A DNA stretch of 64,000 bases from Ga0077555 sp963746315 (GCA_963746315.1 CAVVAR010000012.1:620001-684000); one strand, 5' to 3'. Shown: positions 44,078 through 53,554, counted from the stretch's first letter. Translations and numbers: made by a program. Notes: generated by a model from the sequence alone, not told the origin.

Positions 44078-45019
44078 CTATTGCCGGATGCGCGGATCGA
44101 AGAAGGTGTAGCTGATGTCGATCAGCAGGTTCACCAGTACCTTGACACCCGCGAACAGGATGATGAGCCCCTGGATGATCGGGTAGTCGCGCTTGAGGAT
44201 CGCATCGACGGTGAGGCGGCCCAGCCCGGGGATATTGAAAACGGTCTCGGTTATGACGACGCCAGAGATGAGCGCCGCGAAGCCGATACCGATCACGGTC
44301 ACGATCGGCACAGCGGCGTTCTTGAGTGCGTGCCGCAGCAGAACGCCTGACGTCGCCACGCCTTTGGCGCGGGCGGTTCGAATGTAGTCCTCGGACAGCA
44401 CCTCGAGCATGCTCGCCCGCGTGATGCGTGCGATCAGTGCCATGTAGGTCATGCCGAGCGCGATGGCGGGCAACGCGATCGAGCGAAGCGTCCCACCAAT
44501 GCCTTCCGAGAGGGGTCGGTATCCCTGCACAGGGAGCCAGCGCAACTGGATCGCGAACACATAGATCAGCAGATAGCCGACCAGGAACACCGGCACGGCG
44601 AAGCCCAGCACCGAGAAACCCATCACAACTCTGTCGACCGTCGACCGCGCCTTCCAGGCCGCGATTACGCCCATAGGGATGGCCAGCACGACGGCGACGA
44701 CGAGGGTTGAGATGGCCAGCACCACCGACGGCTCGAGTCGCTGCCGCACGAGAGTGAGAACCGGCAGGTTCGAGAATATCGACGTGCCCAGATCGCCCCG
44801 AAGAAGGTTCCAGACGTAGAGACCGAACTGCTCCCAGATCGGCCGATCGAGGCCGAGCTTGCGCCGGACCCCCTCGATCTCGGCGGGCGAGGCGTCATCG
44901 CCCGCGATCACCGCAGCGGGATCGCCCGGCGTGAGATGCAGTAGAAAGAACACGAACAGTGCCACGACAGCCATGACCGGTATTGTGGCGATCAGCCGGC
45001 GCAGGATATAGGCGGCCAT
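44078..45019 (-). CDS. ABC transporter permease, DppB/OppB type (second system)
   Basis: A 313-residue permease beginning MAAYILRRLIATIPVMAVV, with LLHLTPGDPAAVIAGDDAS and the EAA docking loop YIRTARAKGVATSGVLLRHALKN. About six membrane helices are evident. The start at 45019 gives the usual DppB N-terminus; an ATG five codons earlier (45034) is also possible. It forms the pore with the DppC gene after it. Confidence 0.92.
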   Translation of the reverse strand: MAAYILRRLIATIPVMAVVALFVFFLLHLTPGDPAAVIAGDDASPAEIEGVRRKLGLDRPIWEQFGLYVWNLLRGDLGTSIFSNLPVLTLVRQRLEPSVVLAISTLVVAVVLAIPMGVIAAWKARSTVDRVVMGFSVLGFAVPVFLVGYLLIYVFAIQLRWLPVQGYRPLSEGIGGTLRSIALPAIALGMTYMALIARITRASMLEVLSEDYIRTARAKGVATSGVLLRHALKNAAVPIVTVIGIGFAALISGVVITETVFNIPGLGRLTVDAILKRDYPIIQGLIILFAGVKVLVNLLIDISYTFFDPRIRQ

Positions 45020-45118
45020 GATGTGCCTTGGCAACTCGGGTTCGATCGAAGTGTTGCCCGGTGAGACGCCTTCCGCCGTGCAGCGGACGTGCGGTGCCTC
45101 ACCGGATCAGCGACAAAG

Positions 45119-46725
45119 CTACTTCTTCTCGATGTTCCACATCGGCGGCACGGACGGCACGGAAAGCACACCGCTGATCTTGTCCGAGCGGTAGGCGACC
45201 GGGTTCCTCCATTGTGCGAACGAGATGTAGGGAATCTGGTCGTAGGCGCGCTTGGACAGGTCCACCGCAATTTTCTTGCGCGCATCGATGTCCGGCGCGA
45301 AGGCCCACGCCTTGCGAAGCTCCTCGAACTTGGAGTCGCACGGCCAGCCGAACCACGCCTTGTCGCAGGCCATGCCGATCGAGGTGTGCGTGATCGGGCT
45401 CGACGAGGTGAGCACCGTTGTGCCGGTGATGAAGATGTTCCACCCGCCCTGCGCCGGCGGCTCCTTCTTGGCGCGCTTGCGCGACGACCGAGCCCCAGTC
45501 CATCGACTGGACGTCGAGCTTGAGGAAACCGGCCTTGCGAAGCTGCTGGATCATCACCAGATTGGCCGGGTTGATGTACTGGTGGTCGGTCGCGTGCAGA
45601 ATGGTGATCGGCTCGCCGTTGTAGCCGGCCTCCTTGAAGAGCGCCTCGGCCTTCTTGTAGTCCTTCGGCGCCTTGTAGATCTCCGCTGCCGGCGTCCGTC
45701 TCCATGTCGACGCCACAACCGAAGTAGGAGATAGCACAGCGTCTGCAGCTTCTTGTCGGCTGCGATCGTGTTGAGGAAGTCGGCAGGGTTGATGAGGTAG
45801 CATCATCGCCTGCCGCGCCTTCACGTTGTTGAAGGGCGGATGCAGGTGGTTGAGCTGCAGGATGCCCATCGTGCCGGTCGCAGGGTGTGCCTCTATCTTG
45901 ACGCCCGGGGTAGACTTGAGAATTGGCAGGAAGTCGGGCTGCGGGTTCTCGAGATAGTCGATCTCGCCGGCGACCAGCGCGGACTGTGCCGTCTGGGGGT
46001 CAGAGCAGCCAGATGAACTCGACACGATCGACTTTCACCACCTTGCCGCCGGCATGGCCCGACGCCGGCTCCTTGCGCGGCACGTAGTCGGTGATCTTGA
46101 CGTAGACGGTCTTGCTGCCCGGAACCCACTCATCGCGCTTGAACTTGAACGGACCCGATCCCACCACCTCCTTGATCTGCTGGAAGGGATCGACCATCGC
46201 CTCCTTCTCGCGCATGACGAAGGGTATGCTCGTGCCCGTCTTGGCGAGTGTGTCGATGAGCAGCCCGTAGGGCTCCTTCAACGACCACACGAAGGTCTTG
46301 TCGTCCTTGGCCTCAAGCGATGCCGTATAGCCCATGAGCTGCTTGCCGGCGCCGTCGCGCTTGCCCCAGCGGTTCATGGAGGCGACGACGTCCTTTGCGG
46401 TCACCGCGGTGCCGTCGTGGAACTTGAGGCCGTCGCGCAGCTTGAACGTGTAGACCTTGCGGTCGTCGCTGACGGTCCACGTGTCGACCATCTGCGGTTG
46501 GGGCTTCAGGTTGCCGTCGCTCGAGAACAGCGTGTCGTAGATCATCAATCCGTGGATGCCGGCGATGGTCTGCGTGGTCCAGAACGGATCGAGCGTGCGC
46601 ACGTCCGCGTGCATCGTGACCTTGAGCGTCTTGGGGCTTTGCGCGAGCGCGGGCGCAGCGGTAAGTGCCGCCAGTGCGACGGCGGCAGCGATGCCAGCAT
46701 AGAATTTTCGAGTGCCGATGGACAT
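45119..46725 (-). pseudogene. peptide-type ABC substrate-binding protein with five frameshifts
   Basis: A family-5 periplasmic binding protein of about 535 residues once corrected. It has a signal peptide ending ALAQ, LDPFWTTQTIAGIHGLMIYD, and LKFHDGTAVTAKDV, and ends PPMWNIEKK. The frame is broken by single extra bases at about 46004, 45800, 45730, 45687 and 45478. Removing them restores LPDPQTAQSA, MMYLINPADFLN, CYSYFGCGVD, DAGAEIYKAP and RAKKEPPAQGGWN in turn. No premature stop or missing block is seen otherwise. It sits where the importer's binding protein should be, between mlrC and the permeases. It is either a very recent pseudogene or a locally faulty consensus. Confidence 0.88.
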
Positions 46726-46762
46726 GGTTCGCCCTCTCTCCCTTTTTTGCTTAACCGTGACG

Positions 46763-48232
46763 TTAGATGATCAGCCGGGGACGTGTCTCCTCGTCGAGTG
46801 GCCAGATCGGCCGTTCCACTTTCGTGTAGGGTATTTTTCGGTAATCGCGGCTGAGCGGCGCATCGCTGTCGACGTAGAGGACGCGTTTGGCGATCGGACC
46901 AAACGCGGCCATGAAATGATTGGTCGACTTGACCACCAGGATGCTCTTGGCGAGCGGGTCAATGCCGACGTTCGAGAACAGCTCTAGCCCCAGCGCCTGT
47001 GTGCGCTTCGTGATCAGAACCACCTCGATGCCATCGACGCGGATGGCAGCGCAGTCACCCAGCGGAACCTGCGTTGGACCGAAGCTTTGCCAAGCCTCAC
47101 GAGCGAGCGCCAGCACCTCGACGGTGGCGTCGATGGGCTGACCGGACTGCGGGCCCGTCTTGCCGCCGAAGCGCAACGGAAACTCGGCGCCAAGTCCCGC
47201 ATCGAAGCACAGTCGCACGGCGATGGGGTCCCAGATCGGCCCCACAGCGGCATTGGTTGCGCCGCGCGCGATCAACTCGCGAAGGATGGTCGTATTGTCG
47301 GAAGGGGCGCCGCCGCCGGCGTTGTCCGCTGGCTCCGCAAGCACCACGGGCGTCTCGTTCGCTGCCATACCCATCGCGACGGCACTGGCAACGTCGAGGT
47401 ACTCGGGCGCCGTCTTGCCGCGCATGCCGACAAGCTCCTCGCCGAGGCGGGTCGCTAGCGCCTCGCCCTTGGCCTTGTCGCCGTCGGTCACGACCAGGAC
47501 GCGGCTCGAAAGCTCGGCGACGTCCGCATATGGGAAACAATGCACGATTGAGATCGAGAGGACGCCGTCTTTGCCCTCGAGGCTCTTCACGCGGTCGACG
47601 AAGGCGCGCATCAGGGGCTGGGTCGTCGGATAGCTTGCGATCTGACGGCAATCGTAGACGCTCATCACGGGTTTTATGGTTCCCTTGACCGTCGCGAGAA
47701 CGAGGTCGAGAACCTCCTCGGCGCGCTCGACGACGTCGGTATGCGGGAACTCCTTGTAGGTGATGATGATGTCAGCGAGCCCGACACGCTTGCGCGTCAG
47801 GTGGCAGTGCGGGTCGAGCTCGACGCCGATGACGCACTTGGCTCCGACGATCGCCCGCACCCGCTCGATGATGTCGCCCTCGACGTCGTCATAACCGTGC
47901 GCGACCATGGCGCCGTGGAGGCCGAGCAGGACGCCATCGAGCGGCATCGCGGCCTGGAGCTGCTGCAGGATCTCGTCGCGCATCGCCTCGTAGTCTTGGC
48001 GGTTGGTGATGCCGGCCGGGCTGGCGGCGAAGCAGCTGCCCTCGACCAAGGTAAAGCCGTCCTTCGCGGCACGCCTCCGGGCGACAAGCAGGGGCGCCGT
48101 ACACATTCGCGGCGCGTCGTCGGGATGCTCGCCCGGACGCAGGAACACGGTTTCACGGTAGGACTCGAGGCTCGTCGGCAAAGGCGAGAACGTATTCGTC
48201 TCTGTCGCGAGCGTCGCCGCGAACAAGCGCAT
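46763..48232 (-). CDS. M81 family metallopeptidase (MlrC-like)
   Basis: A 489-residue protein of the M81/MlrC family, named after microcystinase C, which degrades linearised microcystin peptides. The N-terminal DUF1485 domain carries TETNTFSPLPT (10-20), LLGLHGAMVAHGYDDVEGD and the likely zinc motif ELDPHCHLT (Asp140, His142, His144); the MlrC C-terminal domain has ADNAGGGAPSDNTTIL. It is first in a minus-strand operon with a binding-protein gene and oligopeptide ABC genes, so it probably hydrolyses an imported peptide-like compound. Microcystin itself is not implied. No signal peptide is seen. Confidence 0.9.
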   Translation of the reverse strand: MRLFAATLATETNTFSPLPTSLESYRETVFLRPGEHPDDAPRMCTAPLLVARRRAAKDGFTLVEGSCFAASPAGITNRQDYEAMRDEILQQLQAAMPLDGVLLGLHGAMVAHGYDDVEGDIIERVRAIVGAKCVIGVELDPHCHLTRKRVGLADIIITYKEFPHTDVVERAEEVLDLVLATVKGTIKPVMSVYDCRQIASYPTTQPLMRAFVDRVKSLEGKDGVLSISIVHCFPYADVAELSSRVLVVTDGDKAKGEALATRLGEELVGMRGKTAPEYLDVASAVAMGMAANETPVVLAEPADNAGGGAPSDNTTILRELIARGATNAAVGPIWDPIAVRLCFDAGLGAEFPLRFGGKTGPQSGQPIDATVEVLALAREAWQSFGPTQVPLGDCAAIRVDGIEVVLITKRTQALGLELFSNVGIDPLAKSILVVKSTNHFMAAFGPIAKRVLYVDSDAPLSRDYRKIPYTKVERPIWPLDEETRPRLII

Positions 48233-48430
48233 GAGGACTCCCCTTCACTACCGCCTTGCCGGTACGCGGTTCCAGAAGCAGGCAATCACGCCGCTTCCGT
48301 CCCGAGCTTGGCAACCTGAGCCGTCACCGTAGCAATTGCCGCCTACTTGAGCGTGCCTGCTTCTAAGGCATCGTCGCTTATCTGACGGGCATGCGGAAGA
48401 GTTATGTTTTCTCCGTTGGCGTTTGGGCGC
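48233..48430. other. intergenic region upstream of the mlrC operon
   Basis: About 200 bases between the mlrC start and the terminator of the N-formylglutamate amidohydrolase gene (the whole gap is 313 bases). It must hold the promoter of the mlrC-importer operon. No gene or clear promoter motif was recognised. Confidence 0.4.
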
Positions 48431-48455
48431 AAAAAAAACGTCGCCGAGAGCGACG
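48431..48455 (-). terminator. Rho-independent terminator of the FGase-DUF1244 gene
   Basis: On the minus strand CGTCGC and GCGACG form a 6-bp stem with a 5-base loop (48439-48455), followed by eight U residues (48431-48438). It lies about 90 bases after the stop of the gene at 48546. Confidence 0.8.
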
Positions 48456-48545
48456 CAGTGAATAGAGATTGATCACGGGGGAAGGGGCGGAATAGGGCTG
48501 GCGACATAGTCCAGCCCCCGCTCCCCCGAGAAGTACGAGCAGGGC

Positions 48546-49673
48546 TCAGTGGTCTTTCGGCCGGTTCACCTCGAAGGCCGCTTTTATATCCGCGCTGGCC
48601 TCGGTCTGGTGTTTCGCCTGCCACTCCTTGTAAGGCATGCCGTATATGATCTCGCGGGCCTCGTCCTTGGCGACGCTGTGCCCCTGCTGCGAGGCTGCCT
48701 CCTGGTACCAGTTGGAAAGGCAGTTGCGGCAGAAGCCGGCGAGATTCATCAGATCGATGTTCTGCACATCCGTCCGGCCGCGCAGGTGCTCGACCAGCCG
48801 GCGAAAGGCCGCCGCCTCCAGCTCGGTCTGGGTCTTCTCATCGAAACGGTCGGTAAGGGGCATGGCACTGGCTCCGCGGCTGCTGTGGCCTACGACAGGC
48901 ATCTGGTCGAGATGAAGATCGGGTCTGGGTGTCAGGCTTTCAATGATTTGCGCCAGGCGTTCGGCCCATCGGGTCTGGCCGGCTTCGTCCCGGATCAGGT
49001 CCTGCCGGATCTCGACGATCGCCCATGGCAAGCCTCGCTCGACGCCGCGAATCCAGCAGCAATCGCCTTCGTAGCTGCCGGGATAGGGCTGGTTCTCACC
49101 GACGATGAGGTCGCCTTCGGCCCGGAATGCCTCGAGTAGGGGCACTGCGAGCCGTCGATCCCCCTCCCAGAGCACGCCGACGTGCCAGGGCCGCGGCACC
49201 CCTTTCCAGCTTTCCGTAAAGCTGTGCACCGAGACGATGGCCGGTGGCGTGCCGGCGGCGACGCACCGGTCGATGGTATCAGCGATCGCCGCATGATAGG
49301 GCCGCCAGAAGCGCTCGATGCGGTGCTGGCGCTCGGCCGCGTCGAGATGGCGGTTGCCCGGCACGACGGCCCCGTCAGACAGCCGCATGATCAGCGTCGG
49401 GTCGTCGTCGCCACGGTTCGGATCGATAAGCAGCCGGGAGAACCGGCTGAGCACGGCGGGCGCCTCGAGCAGCTCGGCGAGGCGGCAGACGACGGCTTCC
49501 GCACCGATGTCGTAGGCGATGTGACGCTTGAGCTGGGACGGATCGAGCCCGAGGGTACCGTACTCAGGCGGGATCGTGTTTGTCGCATGATCGCAGAGGA
49601 TCACGATGCCGCGGTTCGCGCGCCCTGGAACCACCCGATGGCTTGGAGCGTCGATTGCAGGAATGATGGCCAT
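48546..49673 (-). CDS. N-formylglutamate amidohydrolase fused to DUF1244
   Basis: A 375-residue fusion. Residues about 1-265 are an N-formylglutamate amidohydrolase (HutG-type deformylase: CDHATNTIPPEYG, RLLIDPNRGDDDPT, VSVHSFTESWKG, GENQPYPGSYEGD), which frees glutamate from formylglutamate of histidine breakdown. Residues 271-375 are a complete DUF1244 domain (DLMNLAGFCRNCLSNWYQ, IIYGMPYKEWQAKHQ), usually a separate gene next to this enzyme. The ATG at 49673 leaves 107 bases to the divergent glycerate kinase gene. The internal ATG at 48863 that opens DUF1244 has GGAG eight bases before it, so a free DUF1244 protein might also be made. Confidence 0.88.
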   Translation of the reverse strand: MAIIPAIDAPSHRVVPGRANRGIVILCDHATNTIPPEYGTLGLDPSQLKRHIAYDIGAEAVVCRLAELLEAPAVLSRFSRLLIDPNRGDDDPTLIMRLSDGAVVPGNRHLDAAERQHRIERFWRPYHAAIADTIDRCVAAGTPPAIVSVHSFTESWKGVPRPWHVGVLWEGDRRLAVPLLEAFRAEGDLIVGENQPYPGSYEGDCCWIRGVERGLPWAIVEIRQDLIRDEAGQTRWAERLAQIIESLTPRPDLHLDQMPVVGHSSRGASAMPLTDRFDEKTQTELEAAAFRRLVEHLRGRTDVQNIDLMNLAGFCRNCLSNWYQEAASQQGHSVAKDEAREIIYGMPYKEWQAKHQTEASADIKAAFEVNRPKDH

Positions 49674-49780
49674 CTTCTTGGGCTCGTCCTTCTCGAAGCG
49701 ACGAACTATAGGTGCGTCGAGCGCATGAGCAAAGCAATCGTGACCGACGATGGCTTCGCCTGGGAAAGGAGTGATCCGAG

Positions 49781-51109
49781 ATGGCACACGATCCGAAAGC
49801 GCTGTTGAGCCGCTTGTTCGAGGAAGCCATCCTTGCAGCCCATCCGGAGGGCTGCCTTGCGCGACACCTGCCGGCAGTTCCGTGTGACGGGCGGCTGGTC
49901 GTCGTCGGTGCAGGTAAGGCCGCGGCGGCGATGGCGGTTGTCGCCGAGCGGCATTACCTGGCGGCCGGCGCAATCGGACAGGTTGTCGGCTGCCTCACGC
50001 CACCGCACGGTTACGTGGCGACACTTGCCGACGCAACTCCGGAGCACATCGCGCTGGCCGAGGCGCACCACCCGACGCCCGACGCCGCGAGCGAGCTGGC
50101 TGCGGGCAGGGCGCACGCTCTCGCCGCCTCCGTTCGCGAGCAGGACGGCATGCTCGTGCTGCTCTCGGGCGGCGCCTCGTCGCTCTGGGCGGCACCGGCC
50201 GGCATCGATCTCGCGACGAAGACGGCACTGACACGCGGCCTCCTCAAGTCGGGCGCCGACATTCACGAGATGAATACCGTCCGCCGGCACCTGTCCCGCA
50301 TCAAGGGGGGGCGCCTCGCGGCCGCCGCAGCACGTGCAGGGCACATCCTGACGCTCGCGATCTCGGACGTCCCCGGCGACGATCCGGCGACGATCGGCTC
50401 CGGACCGACGGTGCCCGATTCGACCACGCTCTCCGACGCCCGTGCGGTGCTCGACCGCCTCGCACCACGGATGGCGGCGCTCGGCCTCGACGTCCCCGAC
50501 GCCGTTCGCCGTGCTCTCGACGATCCCGCGAACGAGACGCCGAAACCCGGCGATCCGGTCTTCGCCCGCGCCGAGTATCGGATCATCGCCACCCCGCGCA
50601 TGGCGCTCGACCGGGCCGCCGAGCTGGCACGCGAGGCCGGCTACACGGTGGTCGATCTCGGTGACCGGGTCACGGGCGAGGCGCGCGAGGTCGCGGCCGA
50701 GCACGCCCGGATGGCCGTCGAGGCGCAGCGCAAGGGCGAGCGCATCGCCATTCTCTCGGGTGGCGAGCTCGAGGTGACGGTGCGCAATCGCGACGGACGC
50801 GGCGGACGCAGCCAGGAGTATGCCTTGGCGCTGGCGATCGCCGTCGCCGGAACACCGGGCATCGCCGCGATCGCGGCCGATACCGACGGCATTGATGGCG
50901 GCGAGGGCCTCGTCACCGACCCGGCCGGCGCCATCGTCACGAGCCGCACTGTGGAGGAAGGCCGCGCTCGCCACATGGATGCCACGACCGCGCTCGACAA
51001 GAATGACGCAACGCCCTACCTGGAAGCCCTCGACGCGCTCGTCACGCGTGGTCCGACCCACACCAACGTCAATGATTTCCGTGCCATCCTCGTCGATCCC
51101 GAAGCCTGA
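49781..51109 (+). CDS. glycerate 2-kinase (DUF4147/MOFRL type)
   Basis: A 442-residue class III glycerate 2-kinase, with an N-terminal DUF4147 domain (VVVGAGKAAAAMA, EAHHPTPDAAS, LLSGGASSLWAAP, MNTVRRHLSRIKGGRLA, ISDVPGDDP) and a C-terminal MOFRL domain (GRGGRSQEYALALA, DTDGIDG). It phosphorylates D-glycerate to 2-phosphoglycerate. Old annotations call it hydroxypyruvate reductase (TtuD). The nearby hydroxyacid dehydrogenase could supply glycerate. It is divergent from the formylglutamate enzyme and overlaps the DUF1036 gene. Confidence 0.9.
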   Translation: MAHDPKALLSRLFEEAILAAHPEGCLARHLPAVPCDGRLVVVGAGKAAAAMAVVAERHYLAAGAIGQVVGCLTPPHGYVATLADATPEHIALAEAHHPTPDAASELAAGRAHALAASVREQDGMLVLLSGGASSLWAAPAGIDLATKTALTRGLLKSGADIHEMNTVRRHLSRIKGGRLAAAAARAGHILTLAISDVPGDDPATIGSGPTVPDSTTLSDARAVLDRLAPRMAALGLDVPDAVRRALDDPANETPKPGDPVFARAEYRIIATPRMALDRAAELAREAGYTVVDLGDRVTGEAREVAAEHARMAVEAQRKGERIAILSGGELEVTVRNRDGRGGRSQEYALALAIAVAGTPGIAAIAADTDGIDGGEGLVTDPAGAIVTSRTVEEGRARHMDATTALDKNDATPYLEALDALVTRGPTHTNVNDFRAILVDPEA

Positions 51110-51536
51110 TTGGTGGTTTCTGCGCACGCTGCTAGCCGCGGTGGGGATGCTGGTGCTGCTCGTTGCTCCCGCAGCGGCCGATCTCAGGGTCTGCAACGCC
51201 ACGACAGGCCGAATCGGAATTGCGATCGGCTACCAGTCGGGAAATGGCTGGGCCACCGAAGGCTGGTGGACGATTGCCGGCGAGACCTGTGAAACGTTGC
51301 TGAAAGGCAGGCTGTCGAGCCGGTTCTATTATGTCCACGCCGTCGACTACGACCGCGGCGGCGAATGGGCTGGACCGACCATCATGTGCACGGACGACAA
51401 GGCGTTTGTCATCCAGGGCAATGCGGACTGCGAGGGGCGGGGGCACAAGAAGGCGGGCTTCATGGAGGTCGACACCAACGACAGTCGCGATTGGACGATC
51501 CGTCTCGGTGATCCCTCTGAAACCGCGAGCCGGTAG
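51072..51536 (+). CDS. DUF1036 secreted protein
   Basis: A 154-residue exported protein. A signal peptide (hydrophobic core about 19-33, FLRTLLAAVGMLVLLVAPAAA) precedes a DUF1036 domain: LRVCNATTGRIGIAIGYQSG, EGWWTIAGETC, FYYVHAVDYDRGGEW and the terminal cysteine region. The four cysteines probably form disulfides in the periplasm. Function unknown. The ATG at 51072 overlaps the kinase gene by 38 bases; a later in-frame ATG at 51147 would delete most of the signal peptide, so the earlier one is preferred. Confidence 0.82.
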   Translation: MISVPSSSIPKPDWWFLRTLLAAVGMLVLLVAPAAADLRVCNATTGRIGIAIGYQSGNGWATEGWWTIAGETCETLLKGRLSSRFYYVHAVDYDRGGEWAGPTIMCTDDKAFVIQGNADCEGRGHKKAGFMEVDTNDSRDWTIRLGDPSETASR

Positions 51537-51625
51537 GCAGTAAAATAATCTCGTCGCTCTACTGGGCTCGCCTCGGACGCGATCAAGCACTAGCCTTGGG
51601 CAGAACGGATCCCGAGGAGCCTCCC

Positions 51626-52615
51626 ATGCCCGTCACTCTCCTGATGTACGACAAGGCACTGCAACGCATTGGTGACCGCCTCCGGGCGCTAGGCCTCGAC
51701 CTCGACATCGCCACATTCGACAAAAGCGGGCGCGTGCTCCGTGGCGGCCAGGCGCTCCCGCCCGGCGACGTCGCGGTCGATTACGTGTGGCTCTCGTCGG
51801 ACATGAATATGGACGGCTTCCAGCAAGGCGGCTTCGACCTCTGCCTCGCGCTGAGGTCGGCGAAAGTTCTCCAGACCTTCAATGCCGGCCTCGATCACCC
51901 CTTCTACAAGCAACTCGCGGCCAAGGGCACGCGGATCTCGAACTCGAGCGCCCAGGCTGTTGCTATTTCCGAGTACGTCATGGGGCAGGTGCTCGCCGTC
52001 TTTCAGCCGATTGAGGAGCAGCGCCGCCTGCAGGCCGAGCGCAAATGGAAGATCACGCCTTATCGTGAGATCTCCGGGACCAATTGGCTGATCGTCGGCT
52101 TCGGTCCGATCGGCCGCGAAATCGCACGACGTGCCAAGGCGTTCGGGGCGCGGACCATGGTCGTCCGCCGCTCGCCCGAAACGTCGGACCTCGTAGACGC
52201 GGCCGGCACGCTGTCCGATATGCCGCGCTTCGCCGCTGAGACCAACGTGATGGTGCTGGCCTGCCCACTCAACGCCCAGACGCGCGGGTGCGTCGGTCGC
52301 GACCTGTTTGCCAGCCTGAAGCCGGGCGCGACGCTGGTCAACATTGCCCGCGGCGCCTTGATCGACGACGCTGCGATGATCGCCTCCCTTGATGAAGGTC
52401 GCTTGGCGACCGCCGTGCTGGACGTGTTTCACGAGGAGCCGCTGCCCGCTGAAAGCCCGTTGTGGGGTCACCCCAAGGTGCGCATGACCTCCCACACCTC
52501 GTTTGCCGGCAGTGGCGTGCGCGGGCGTTGGGATGAGCTGTTTTTCGCGAACATCGTCCGCTATGCGCGGGGGGAAACCCTTCTCAACGAGTTCGATCCG
52601 AAGGATTTCCCTTGA
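51626..52615 (+). CDS. D-isomer-specific 2-hydroxyacid dehydrogenase
   Basis: A 329-residue NAD(P)H-dependent dehydrogenase of the glyoxylate/hydroxypyruvate reductase type. It shows the dinucleotide site VGFGPIGREIARRAKAFG, the catalytic Arg in NIARGALIDD, Glu in FHEEPLPAESP and His in SHTSFAGSG. Its product could feed the glycerate kinase two genes upstream. The ATG at 51626 follows GAGGAG. It has a promoter gap of 89 bases before it and so may be a separate unit. Confidence 0.87.
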   Translation: MPVTLLMYDKALQRIGDRLRALGLDLDIATFDKSGRVLRGGQALPPGDVAVDYVWLSSDMNMDGFQQGGFDLCLALRSAKVLQTFNAGLDHPFYKQLAAKGTRISNSSAQAVAISEYVMGQVLAVFQPIEEQRRLQAERKWKITPYREISGTNWLIVGFGPIGREIARRAKAFGARTMVVRRSPETSDLVDAAGTLSDMPRFAAETNVMVLACPLNAQTRGCVGRDLFASLKPGATLVNIARGALIDDAAMIASLDEGRLATAVLDVFHEEPLPAESPLWGHPKVRMTSHTSFAGSGVRGRWDELFFANIVRYARGETLLNEFDPKDFP

Positions 52616-52704
52616 CCCTCCGCGCACGGCGGCCGGCTCCCCGCAGGCGAGTCGCCGTGCGCTCGCGCCAGCCCGAGTCGACGTGCGCCACCGAGAAGTC
52701 GGGC

Positions 52705-53451
52705 CTAGATTCCCCGCCCCTCAACATCGCGCTTGAGCTCGTCGAAGGCCTGCTGTGCCCCGGGAGCAAAGGGATGCACATCGAGAAGCTGTCGCAGCAC
52801 CTCGTAGGCACCCTTCTTGTTTCCGGTGTCGCGCCAGATCTGAACCAAGCCTTCCAGGGCCTTGAAGTGATTGGGATCGAGCGCCAGAACGCGGCGCAGG
52901 TCGCCGAGTGCAGCCGTGATGTTGCTTTGCGAGAAATGGAAGAACGCGCGCTGGCTGAACCCCTCGGTGTAGTCGGGCGCCAGCGTGACGGCTCGGTCGA
53001 GCAGGGTCTCGGCAAGATCGGTGCGCTTCTCAGCGGCGACTTTCGCTGCGCGACTGATCAGAAGATTGACAGTGTCGCTACCAGAATGCCGCCATAGCCG
53101 CTCGATGCTGCTGGCGATCCTGGCGGCCGCTTTCTCGTCCTCGGCCGTCGCGAGCTGAGCATAGAGGTTCGAGAGTTGAAGCCGCTTCTCCTCGGCAGTT
53201 TGCGGCAGCTTGTCGAGTGGTCGCGCCCCGTCTGTTCGGGCCTTGGGCAGTTGCGCTCGCGGCCCGCCCTGGCGGGGCGACGGTGGTTGGTTCGCCTCGG
53301 GCGGTGTCTGCGCCGGAGGGACCACCCGGTCGGGCGTGGACTGGGCCAACAGCCTCGCGTCGAACGGTGCTGGCAGGAACGGCAATAGCAGCAGCGCCGT
53401 CAGGGCTGCTGCAGCGGGAGCCGTGAACTTCGGGGACGCTCGTTTCATCAT
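52705..53451 (-). CDS. exported tetratricopeptide-repeat protein
   Basis: A 248-residue protein: a signal peptide or membrane anchor (about 10-35), a Pro/Gln-rich linker (TPDRVVPPAQTPPEANQPPSPRQ), then TPR helices from about 95 to 240, including RTDLAETLLDRAVTLAPDYTEGFSQRAFFHFS and ITAALGDLRRVLALDPNHFKALEGL. TPR proteins scaffold complexes; no partner can be named. The start is the first of a MetMet pair at 53451. It lies downstream of rpmJ on the same strand. Confidence 0.82.
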   Translation of the reverse strand: MMKRASPKFTAPAAAALTALLLLPFLPAPFDARLLAQSTPDRVVPPAQTPPEANQPPSPRQGGPRAQLPKARTDGARPLDKLPQTAEEKRLQLSNLYAQLATAEDEKAAARIASSIERLWRHSGSDTVNLLISRAAKVAAEKRTDLAETLLDRAVTLAPDYTEGFSQRAFFHFSQSNITAALGDLRRVLALDPNHFKALEGLVQIWRDTGNKKGAYEVLRQLLDVHPFAPGAQQAFDELKRDVEGRGI

Positions 53452-53521
53452 CCCATAATAGTATGCGACGATCGTGGCGTCAAAATGCAACAAGGCGCCG
53501 CCTCGATCCGAGGGGCGCCCG

Positions 53522-53550
53522 AAAATTCGTCCGGCCGGTCGAGACCGGCC
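53522..53550 (-). terminator. terminator of rpmJ
   Basis: On the minus strand GGCCGGTC and GACCGGCC form a perfect stem (53533-53550), followed after a few bases by AATTTT near 53522. It lies just after the rpmJ stop. Confidence 0.6.
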
Positions 53551-53554
53551 AGAC

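Noticed and set aside
45990..46030. In-frame TGA in the binding-protein gene as a selenocysteine codon, because selA is in the window.
   Set aside because: The frame after the TGA is not conserved; the conserved sequence resumes in another frame, so this is a frameshift. Binding proteins of this family have no selenocysteine.
49674..49973. A longer N-terminus (100 more residues) for the formylglutamate amidohydrolase fusion.
   Set aside because: The added part would overlap the divergent kinase gene and shows no conservation; the family start is at MAIIPAID.
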